DNA of 64,000 nt from Ascarosepion bandense. Taxonomy: Eukaryota; Mollusca; Cephalopoda; Sepiida; Sepiidae. The DNA is taken from assembly GCA_037127315.1 (NCBI GenBank), contig JBBBDQ010000310.1, positions 2,179,001-2,243,000 of the forward strand, in the 5' to 3' direction. Position 1 is the first letter of the stretch. Each line of letters begins with the position of its first letter. Under the pieces are notes generated by a model, which saw only the letters and a program-made list of their open reading frames with translations, was not told where the DNA came from and made no database searches. This document shows positions 54,931 to 64,000 of this stretch, piece after piece. The translations under genes and the position numbers were made by a program.

Positions 54931-56433
54931 ATAAACATGATGATAATCCGACGGAATAAAACAATATATATTAATGAAAATGTTTTTTCTGAGATGTTTT
55001 GCATGCTGTTTCATGTAATCACTTTTATTGTACTAGAACAAAATATACATAACCTGGATGATCCTTAATTCCATTTAAGCGTCTGAACATTGAATTATTA
55101 CTTTAAATATATCGTTATAGAAATTTGATTGTTTAACTAATTACAATAAGATTTTATGGTTTGAATATCCAGCGTTATATCATTTCAATATATCTAAATT
55201 ATATAAATATAACTTGCGTCGAAATTAGATCTTCGAATTCGATTGTTATCCGTTACATTATTAAAATGACAACTTCGTACAGCCTCTAACCAATTTGGAT
55301 ACTTCTTAATATTTTTTCTTCTCTTGGTAGAAGTTATGCAGAGTTTAACCAGATCGGTTGAAATTGATTTAATGGTAAATCCTGATCGATAAAAAACATG
55401 CAAGTGTGGTAAATATTATACAGCCACTGCTACACTGATCATCTTAAATTTCAGGTTACGTTCATGAGAGATGATGAGGGGGACGCACTTGATGTTGAAG
55501 TGCTATGTGTATCTACCGAGGAGATATACATGCCATCAAAATATTTCTGGCATATTTATTTCATAAATCAGGAGAAAAATTATAGAATTTTGGCTGTGAA
55601 AAGTGTTTAACAGCAGAGTTCCAGCGTCTGCGTTTCTAAAAAATGAAGCTTCCTGATGCTTACATTACCGCTTTTCGTTAGGATCGATGACCCTAGACAA
55701 AGAAAAAAAGAGTTTCTTTTGGAAAGCATGTTTTTGAAAAGATGTCAGTTTGCTGTTACTCTTACTATGTATCTTCTCTACAGTCAATCATTTATGTCGG
55801 GCCTAAATTGAGTACAGATCTTTCTATCGAAAGGACCCATAAAAGGTCCAGTACGTTTGCTTTCTTCACACCATCTATTTTTACTGTAGTGCTGAATATT
55901 CGTTAGGCGATATTTTTGGGAATCATGAAATGTTTGAAATGAAGTGCATTTGCGCTTGCTGACATATTTTGAGATTTGGGTGAAATGTATTTTGTTGAAA
56001 AAGGTCAGCCACATGTGCAACAAGAGAAAACATCCTTGCATTTGGTTTTTCATTTTGTCTAGCGAAGTCAAAAGTTTCATGTCATACATTTGGGTTTGTA
56101 CCGGAATGGTACGAAAGTGAGGTCAAGCTAACAGAAAATCTTTAATAGTAATTCTGATTTTGATTTTAAGGAGTTTGGACGCAACCGTTAAGGGTACGGG
56201 TGAGTAAAATCGGGGTCTCCCCGAGGTGGGTGCTGACAACTCTGACCAAACATCCTCCTAACCCATGGCATGTCACCGAAGATGTCTTTTTATGAAAAAA
56301 AAAATGTATTTTACATATGGGTCTGGTCCTATTGTTTTCGACAGAGGCGTTTGTTGCAGATTGTATTTGTTGTTGCTGACGGTGGTGACGAAAGGACAGA
56401 GAATAAGGTGAAAAGAATATTATGAGATGGTTA
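54931..56433. other. No firm gene
   Basis: After TTTCAG at about 55454 a plus frame (MRDDEGDALDVEVLCVSTEE, about 55464-55523) runs about 50 codons to 55608. It has an acidic, coding-like look and an acceptor-like start but no family. Other frames are short. Confidence 0.35.
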
Positions 56434-56510
56434 TGTGGAACTGGTTTTCGTGAAGAAGTCGGGTTGAGTGTACCATTCAACCCGACTTTTCCACAAAAAC
56501 CAGTTTCACA
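56434..56510. repeat. 77-nt imperfect hairpin
   Basis: Left arm (about 56434-56467, GAACTGGTTTTCGTGAAGAA onward) and right arm (about 56477-56510) pair over about 33 bp with a handful of mismatches and a 9-base loop (GTGTACCAT). Size and shape are compatible with a microRNA precursor, but also with a degenerate terminal palindrome. Expression is unknown. Confidence 0.7.
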
Positions 56511-57099
56511 CATTCACGACAAAGTGATTCATGATGTGAGTTGGAAGTTTTAACCGTCGCCCCGAATTTGTTTTGGATTTTGAAGTTTAATAATCGCCCA
56601 AGAAGTTTGAGAATAATCGCCGTATAGATAGCAGTGAAAGCCGCTGAAAGTACGAAGCTTAATGTTCGTCACCAGTCCAACATCGCCAGGCAGCAATCGT
56701 CGTTCGTTTGGTCAAGCAGCGTTGGACACAGTATTTTGTTTCAGAGGAATTATATACCCGAGAAAATGGCATATAACATTAGTATCGTCTGTTTGTTAAA
56801 AGTTGTGTAATATTTTGGTGAGCATCAACAAAAGACTTCAGTTCCAGTCCTTTTTTATTTTTGAGAATATTTTAATGAGTCACAATTTACTTGACTCAAA
56901 AGGCTTTCAAATATTCATTGTTCGGTCAGCTTTTCTGGTAATTTGGAGTTATGATACAATGGTCCACAGCTCAACTAACTTAAAACGAACTTAAGTAGGT
57001 GCTAATGATTTTATCTGGGTTTAAGCGCGTGCCGTTTATCACTACAATTAACGGTAAAATCGAGATGTCATAACCTCAACGTAGCTATCTGCTGATCAC

Positions 57100-57531
57100 A
57101 TGAAAGGAAACAGTCATGAAAGAAATAATAAACATTTTAGGGGTCAAGCGTCACTCGGACGAAACGTAAATAATTCCTGTTGTAGGCAACGTCATTTATT
57201 CCAGAGAGGAGCTGTCCGTTCAAACAGCCACGTCGATTGCATTTGTTCGGCGAAAGTAAAAACTGTAGAAGAGGCCAAAGTGCCTCCAGAAGGATTTTTT
57301 TTAGATTTCTTTAGACCAGATTTGAAACTCGAAACCCAGTATATTGGAAACATGTTTGTATTTGCTTTTCTCACTGTTGAGATTTGTTCAACTTTTGCAC
57401 ATATGATCTTTATTTTTTCATACGGATACAAACTGGAATCGAAAAAATCTCGATGTAAAGCTATCCTGTCGATAAAAGATTGTACGAGGGGCCCGGTTGT
57501 ATGTGGAACGATATTAAGGCAAGTAGAATGA
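57100..57531 (+). CDS. Hypothetical 143-codon open frame, coding doubtful
   Basis: The longest ATG-initiated frame in the window outside recognised repeats. It reads from a basic start (MKGNSHERNNKHFRGQ) through a cysteine-containing middle to FVFAFLTVEICSTFAHMIFI, which could be one membrane segment (about residues 86-106). The opposite strand is also open for 130 codons (57192-57584), so one of the two is certainly a shadow and perhaps both are. No Kozak context stands out, and no relative or neighbouring exon was recognised. Confidence 0.2.
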   Translation: MKGNSHERNNKHFRGQASLGRNVNNSCCRQRHLFQRGAVRSNSHVDCICSAKVKTVEEAKVPPEGFFLDFFRPDLKLETQYIGNMFVFAFLTVEICSTFAHMIFIFSYGYKLESKKSRCKAILSIKDCTRGPVVCGTILRQVE

Positions 57532-57584
57532 GTATTATTAGTAAATGTAATAATTTTGAAACCATTTATTTCATGTCGCCTCAT

Positions 57585-58284
57585 GCCAGTTTCCCACTGA
57601 ACCGATGCTTTCGAATATCAGTAGCGTTACATTTTGTCAATGCAGTTATTTTTTCCTATGACAATGTCCCTTCTGTTCATTCTGGATTCTTTTGACTATC
57701 GACATTTTGCATGAAAATCGATTTCTGATTTGTCAGCTGCCGTTACTCAGCTAATTTCTCATCCCAAGAGAACATTTTTCTGCCTTCCATTCTATTTTTC
57801 CTGTTTTAAATAATAGTTGGATGCTTTCATAATTGAAAATCGTAATTTTATGATGTAATGTATAATGCAGTGTTTACAATATATAATGATACCTTTAATC
57901 AGTTTCAAGATACTTATTGATTAAAAGTCGTTCCAGTGTTACAACTATATCCCAAATACATATAGTGGTCACAAATGTATGGATTATAATCTTTTGTATT
58001 TTTTTGAGGATGGAATCACTTTTCAACATCCATACTATAGCATCTTACAATTTTTGCATCGCCTCTTCCCAGTTGTAGGGTTACAAAAATAAATGTCTTG
58101 ACATAAAATATCACAAATTTACTTCGTGTGAGTCAGAAGCTAACCACAATTTTTACCGAGTGACGGTTAAACTAAGCGCCCATCTCTTCCTATTTTTTAC
58201 GGCGAGAAGTAACTGCTCTACATTGGTGGCTCAGGTAAAACAATGGCAAATAAAAATATAGTTTTTTCCATTCTCTTCTTTTTT
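57585..58284. other. No recognisable gene
   Basis: AT-rich, nothing recognised. Confidence 0.4.
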
Positions 58285-58800
58285 AAAATTATATCACCCC
58301 GTTCATGGCAGTAAAGCCACGAAGATACATGGTCTTACAGGGTGTGGAATAATTAGGCATAAGAACATTAGTAATGAACAGAAAAAGAGGAATCAAGAGG
58401 ACAGTAGATAGCGATTCATGATGCATTTAAATTTTTGCAGATTAAACTTGGCTGGAAATCATGGAGGCGGAAGGAAATTCCAAAAGAGAAAATTGTGAGA
58501 AAAAACACTGTTAACATAGAATTTACGGTTATAAAGGGATCTCGACGCCAGTCTAGTACTGCACATAAATTTAAAAAATCTAGGTACCATAGTAAAGTGC
58601 TGATCAGAATAATTACCATGAAAGTATTTATAGAAAAGACACAGTACTGTAACTTTACCAGATCAGGACCAATAATATTGCTGATTTTTCTTTAGATCAT
58701 ATCAAGGAGCTCAAGGTAAATAGCATGGGCACCAGATCATATGCGACAGCAATATTCTAAGCATAGGTAAACTTATAGTTATATAAGATAAAATCTGGTG
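58285..58800 (-). pseudogene. CR1/Jockey-like LINE, 3' fragment (diverged)
   Basis: The plus-strand landmark TTATATCACCCCGTTCATGG at about 58289 is a diverged form of the family's 3' signature. On the minus strand, pieces such as FGISFRLHDFQPSLICKNLN (58416-58480) correspond to LWNSLP...YNLQKFK. Upstream pieces around 58620-58760 correspond to the YKYFHGFCSDEL to CMEYCCH region. Heavily mutated. Confidence 0.6.
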
Positions 58801-59503
58801 ATAATTCAACCAACCGACTCAACTAATGTAGGTAATATTTGTTAAGTGGAAATTTCTTTTTCTCTCATGAATCCTTGCATAGTTATGAAGACTTGTAATG
58901 AACATTAAATAACAATAAAAATATCGCTTAAGACGGTTAAAACATTGTCACAAACGTTATTTCTTTTTATAAAGAATTTGTATTACTTTTTATTAAAGAT
59001 CGATTGCAGAATTCAATAGGCTTAATTGTCGTTCGTTTCTAACTGAAGAGATTTGGTGAACTTCCATCTCCAAAATAAGTTCTATCGTTCATTTATGAAC
59101 TTATTATTCTGAACGTAACATTCTTTAGGATTATAGACACTCCTGTCGATATAAATGTAAAGCAGGGCCTTGGCCGTAGTTATGCATCATATGCACACAT
59201 TACCGTCTATTGCCTGTTTTAAACTCTTCTGTGAAAGTTCCAGAAATTTGATCTCGTTTCAAAAGTGATCCCTTCACTCAAATAAAAAAATATATCCACG
59301 CGTCGTAGCAGAAATACCAGTATGTAGCATTTCCTTATCCCTATAGTTGATCATTAGACAGTAAAATATACGATGTCGTTTTGGTAAATATATCTTGTAA
59401 CTTAAAAGAAAAAAATTATCAAATTTCATTCTCTCTATTAGATTATTATATTTACTCTGTTTATAAGTACAGCTATCTCTTTGTTTCTTTCGGCATTGAT
59501 TTT
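58801..59503. other. No recognisable gene
   Basis: AT-rich, nothing recognised. Confidence 0.4.
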
Positions 59504-59608
59504 ATTCCTGCCTTCCATTGTTTAATTTGTTTCAAACATTGACAGGACTGATGCAACACCTGTTCAGTTGTCACCAAATTATATTTCGTCGGTTAACCAA
59601 AATAGAAT
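59504..59608. repeat. Dispersed repeat B, copy 1
   Basis: ATTCCTGCCTTCCATTGTTT, CAAACATTGACAGGACTGAT and AAATTATATTTCGTCGGTTA recur at 63592-63710 in the same orientation. The other copy carries a 14-bp insertion after AGTTGTCA. Confidence 0.88.
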
Positions 59609-62049
59609 TATTGTCTTTCAAACAACTTCATAATTTTATCCTTCCAAAACCTTCTCAGCAAATAACTACTTAAAGTGACTTTTGTAATTTTTACAAGAAT
59701 TATATTTATCCATGAAAACATTCTAGCGTAAAGGTTTGATATATGGTTAATATGTTGGATGAATGAAAATTTCTCAGTCAAACTACAACAACATGTGTTT
59801 GATCACCAAAGAAACATAGAATCTATATTAACCCTGATGGAATGTTTAATTGTCTAAATCAATCATTTGGCTCTAGAGAAAAACTGGTGTAGTAAGATTT
59901 CTTCCACCTCCACAATATACGCAAATTCCATCTTTCGTTGAAGGCATTTAGTATGTTTAATGTAGGTTGCTTGCGTTTGCGATACAAATTATTGCCTTCC
60001 GCATAGTTTTAAAGTTTTCTCCTCACCTGTCACGATATGTTAAAATGCTTAAGTCAGTATTATTTTATCTTCTGTTTATTTATCTATTTGCAGCATGGAA
60101 TCGTTATACTTGCAAACAACTTTATCCTTTCATTAAATATAGCGGCACCCGAGATATGATCATTGTTATCAAACTTGTTTTACTAGCAACTGTATAAAAT
60201 TTCGATCCTCAACCAATTTACCGTGAAAGTGGCCTTCTTTTTCCTTTTACTGACCATAGAAATCTTTTGATAAAACAGAGGTCATTTTGAAAGACGTTGG
60301 AAGTGAGCTTCACTCTTATCTACCCTATAAAAAACGGAATGCAATAATTAACTTGATCTGTTTGCAGCCTTCCATCGTCTTTAATAATTAGCAAGCATAT
60401 CTCGGACATCGTAACTAATGAGGGGTGAGCTTGTTGCGTGCCACATTCCTATTAACTTGTACTAAGCAAGTAAATAGTCTGTAGTAAATAATAATAATAA
60501 TCTTGTATGTAGTGCTTTTTATATCTTTTCATTTCTGTAGTGATAAGGGTGAAGGTTTTTAAACATGTAAAAGCGGGTTATTACATTTTATGTTTGAAGG
60601 GGTAGACTGTGCAAAATTTAAATTAATAAAAAAATATATAAAGAATATCTGTAATGCAATGTGCGTATGGCATTAATTTGCACCCAGATATCTGACAGAC
60701 AATTTAAACTGATATATTTTCAGCATGAGCAATGTAGATAAATTGGAATATATTCATTTAAATATTATCTTGTTATTTACCTGGAGACATAAATCTCAAC
60801 AAGGAAAAATCTTAAGCGGATAACTGTCTTGTTTGGGAAGATAAGTCGCGTTTTCTCATTTTCATTTCCTACCCTCCTTACACATTTTGAAAATATTTTT
60901 CGAAGTAATAGAAAACAAAATATTGCATTCTCCAACATTTATTGGCCGGGTGCATATTGAACTGTTATGGACATGTTTGTAAATTCTACAGAGACACAAA
61001 ATTTATGAAGTTTTGTGTATCACCATCACTAGTCCCGTAAACCCTGAGGGTCGTAGGGGCACCACATGTACAGTGGCGTATCTAGAGAATGATATCGAGG
61101 CTGGTTTGTTTTTAGAGTTTTCCTTCTCATAGATTGGCTCCCAACTAAGACTATAGGACCCATTATATCTTGCTATTTACTAATACCTGGGGAACAAGAG
61201 ATGGATTTTTACTTTTTCCAAGGATATTTCAGCGTAAGTAACGAACTCGACTGGAATTTGAACACTACTTTCCGATTTCTCATCCAGAGTCTCTAAATAT
61301 TACACCAGTGCGCATCCATTTCTTTTGTATGCAGCAACTTGACAACTAAGATTTTAATTTACTACGCGGGATTTAAATTTGGCTAAGAGATTGACAGTTG
61401 AAGTATTAAAAGATATACTACACATAATGTGGATCATTAACATGCTCTACCATCAACTGCACGTTTTCAGAGACAAGTTGGATATTTGTTATCACACGTT
61501 TCGTTAGAAGGCAGGCAACATCAACAATAAAAATTCCTTCATTGCACATGCGAGTATCTATAGCTTTAATATTTCTATGATGAATTCTAATGAATTGTAA
61601 TGAATTTGTTTGAAAAACAAATTTTACATGTTTGTGTCTACAGGTATGATATCACTTGGCAGTATGTATGTTTAAAGTTAAAACTTTTTAAATATCTTTC
61701 AGATTTGGTTTGTATATGGCAAGTTTGTGAAAACTAAAATTGTGTAAAAACAAATCGAAGCTAAATTCCAAAATTCACACATCACGGAAGGAAAATACAA
61801 TTCAACGTTAGATTATATCGTCCGGTTTACACTCCTTTCCGGTCTTTTGAACAAGATTAGAGGTTTATCCTTCGTTCCCTGTTTAGAATTAGGTTTTCCA
61901 GTTTCTTCTAAAGTTTTGTCATCCTCTTTCACTTCCAGTAGAGGTTAATGGGCGTGAACAGTAGCACTATCCCATTGCTTGGGGTAAATTGATTAAAAAT
62001 TCTGTGAAATAAGATTTCCATTTTGGTACTGTAGTAACAGAACAGAACA
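59609..62049. other. No recognisable gene
   Basis: AT-rich. A 76-codon frame at 59967-60197 is unrecognised. A G+C-richer patch near 61035-61090 has no identified family. Confidence 0.4.
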
Positions 62050-62072
62050 AACAGACAGACAGGCAGACAGGC

Positions 62073-62143
<71 letters not shown>

Positions 62144-62150
62144 AAAAGAA
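62050..62150. repeat. (ACAG)n(AAAG)n microsatellite
   Basis: About 12 ACAG units followed by about 11 AAAG units. Confidence 0.97.
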
Positions 62151-62737
62151 AAAGAATTCTGAAATTGTAAGTTTTTTCCCTTTGTGCCAGAGGGGAAATT
62201 CTTATTTGTTATCCCTAATGAATATGTTCTCTTCAGCTTTCCTCGCTTCATTCCCAAATGAGCAATTTAGCCAACTATCAAATTCCTTTGAGGAAAGGTC
62301 GTTGCTAATGTACGTATGGTAAAGAAAAAATATCACGTATTAATGAATAATGAAATATAATTTAGTGTATTAGTTTCTGTGAACCAGAATAAATTGTCGA
62401 TTATTATACTCAATGCTTTTTAGGAAAAAAAAGCTTTTCTTACATGAACGTCATACTTACATGTGCACACTCTGACATTATATATCTATCTATTATTCAT
62501 ATCGCATTGTAATTATCTCCTTACAACCTCCACTCTTCAGAGGGGAGATAGATAGAGAGGATCATCATGGCGTCTTCGGAATAGATTCACGTGTGAATTA
62601 ACCACCTCGTTTGTGCTACATTTATCTTCCCATATACTCGGGAATATTTTTTTTCCAGGCGTACTATCTTCAGTGGAATTATCCATTTAGCCGTAACATG
62701 GTGTCAGAAGTGGGATAGCAGCGAAAAGACATTTTTA
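62151..62737. other. No recognisable gene
   Basis: Nothing recognised. Confidence 0.4.
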
Positions 62738-63120
62738 AAAATTATTTCACCCCAAGCAAAGCAGTTTTACTGCTACTGGTATGCAGAGGGTTGCATAGAT
62801 GGAAAGTGATGAGAAAGAGGCACAAGTTATAGGGGGTGTTAGGAAGTGGGTAAGAGAAGGATGAGAATACTGGTGTAATGAGAGTAGAGTGAACGTAGAA
62901 AAGAGCATGAGGGAAAGGATGCAAGTCAGAGAAATAGGAGATGACTATAGACTTTACATTTAAATTCTTGGAGATTATAGCTGTCGAGGAAGTAAGTATA
63001 CGGAAAGGAATTCCACAGGTGGGAAATGCTAGAAAAGAAGCTGTTAGAGTAGAAATTACGGTTACATTTTTGTTGGGACCTAGTTGCTAGTCTAGTAGCT
63101 CGAGTAAATTCATGCATACG
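62738..63120 (-). pseudogene. CR1/Jockey-like LINE, 3' fragment
   Basis: TTATTTCACCCCAAGCAAAG at about 62742 is the 3' signature. The minus frame at 62926-63117 reads MHEFTRATRLATRS, then a short deletion, then NFYSNSFFSSISHLWNSFPY, SYNLQEFKCKVYSHLL and a stop. It is one of the cleaner C-terminal copies, cut off just upstream of FTRATRL. Confidence 0.8.
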
Positions 63121-63591
63121 TTTATGTTCAAGATACCGGCTGCTTTTATCATATTTCTCATTACCCTTATTTATGTATATTTTAAGATTAACTAATCTTA
63201 TTTATATGTATCTCATTCTGTTCATATCTGTCTATCTCTGTATGTGTTATATATCATTCGCGTTTGGTATATACTGCTGCTGCTAAAACAACTTGATATC
63301 AACGACCAACAAGAACAACAAGAACAACGTGCATAAAAATATTGACTTATTTTGTTTATTCTCTTCAGTGACAATTGTGTGTAGAGGGATAGCCGGAAGA
63401 AATCGCACATATCAGGGAGTGACAGCTGGAGTTGTCTTCTTTGTATTCTATTTGAGTTCTCTAGCTTCGTCTCTTTTGACCCGGAAAAACTCGGTCTTAA
63501 AAACCAGGTCTGTCGAGCTTCACCTAATTCTGTCATCTCTGAGCAGGCACACCCACCGATTATTGCCTTTGGTCAGTTGCATTTTGACGTC
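63121..63591. other. Unrecognised; 127-codon frame at 63293-63676
   Basis: The plus frame 63293-63676 is paralleled by a 104-codon minus frame and runs into dispersed repeat B. Coding is unlikely. Confidence 0.3.
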
Positions 63592-63710
63592 ATCCCATTC
63601 CTGTCTTCCACTGTTTAATTTGTTTCAAACATTGACACGGCTGATGCAACACCTGTTTAGTTGTCATTGCTTCTGACACCAAATTATATTTCGTCGGTTA
63701 ACCAAAATAT
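63592..63710. repeat. Dispersed repeat B, copy 2
   Basis: Partner of 59504-59608, with the extra ATTGCTTCTGACAC-like segment. The matching blocks end with TTAACCAAAATA on both sides. Confidence 0.88.
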
Positions 63711-64000
63711 AATCCATTCCTTTAATGTAAGCTGATTTTAGTAGGTCACAAACCGCATTCCTTTTCTCATTGTTTTATATTTCCAATCTTGAACATTGTT
63801 TCATTGCCTGCATTATTCGCTTCTGGCCGAATTAATATTTTACTAATGTAAATTATATTCTGTGGCTCATCCCTTTTTCTATTGTTTTATATTTTATGAC
63901 CTTGAAAACCGGCGTCTTTGATAGAATGTACTTTTTATTTTTCTGCATTCTGCTTTCGATTGAAAAAATATCATCTCCTGTTTTTTCACCTTTGACAGAA
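63711..64000. other. No recognisable gene
   Basis: T-rich end of window, nothing recognised. Confidence 0.4.

Noticed and set aside
57192..57584. 130-codon minus-strand frame opposite the 143-codon plus frame
   Set aside because: Mutually exclusive with the plus frame. Neither shows a recognised domain, so only the plus frame is listed, at low confidence.
63293..63676. 127-codon plus-strand frame
   Set aside because: Runs into dispersed repeat B and is overlapped by an open minus-strand frame. No domain recognised.
1..64000. CRISPR array or prokaryotic defence system
   Set aside because: Repeats are microsatellites or transposon copies. There are no spacer-repeat arrays, operons or ribosome-binding sites, and the sequence is animal-like.

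Overview
The window looks like non-coding, transposon-rich nuclear DNA from an animal. It is clearly AT-rich and full of (TA)n, (AC)n, (AAT)n, (CTT)n and tetranucleotide microsatellites. It is littered with broken copies of non-LTR retrotransposons (LINEs), Penelope-like elements (PLEs), solo LTRs, and P-, mariner-, hAT/ZMYM- and Helitron-type DNA elements. Several LINE/PLE families with interrupted frames, together with a ZMYM1-like element, suggest a lophotrochozoan, most likely a mollusc and perhaps a cephalopod. That placement is inference from the repeat repertoire. I recognise no intact host gene, no rRNA or intact tRNA gene, and no prokaryotic operon.

Layout. 0.5-4.0 kb: a decayed ZMYM1/hAT-like transposase split by an internally deleted Ty3/gypsy-like LTR element. 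4.6 kb: a LINE tail. 5.9-9.1 kb: Helitron-like termini, a long hairpin and a truncated MITE. 9.2 and 11.9 kb: two solo LTRs with exact 5-bp target duplications. 11.3/13.6 kb: a dispersed LTR-like repeat. 15.4-18.3, 22.2, 26.4, 39.3, 41.4-43.0, 58.3 and 62.7 kb: eight copies of one CR1/Jockey-like LINE family; the 42 kb copy keeps a 306-codon reverse transcriptase frame. 23.3-24.7 kb: P-element transposase pseudogene. 26.8 kb: mariner fragment. 27.3-28.3 kb: MITE with long inverted repeats between TTAA duplications, followed by another long inverted repeat. 29.7 and 37.3 kb: tails of two further LINE types. 31.7-34.7 kb: SINE copies, a Penelope GIY-YIG remnant and many (TA)n arrays. 34.9 and 45.0 kb: two members of one TA-flanked MITE family.

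47.2-50.5 kb: an R4/Dong-like LINE (YMDD reverse transcriptase, CCHC, RPD...D endonuclease) lying between two (AAT)n tracts, with a second 5'-truncated copy directly behind it. 51.2-54.0 kb: mariner and Penelope remnants, then a minus-strand solo LTR that was itself split by a 1,046-bp element with 154-bp terminal direct repeats and a 13-bp target duplication. 54-64 kb: mostly unannotatable AT-rich DNA with one small hairpin, LINE tails and a dispersed repeat pair.

No genes here appear to work together. The window is best read as a record of successive, often nested insertions, in which the order of several events can be deduced.
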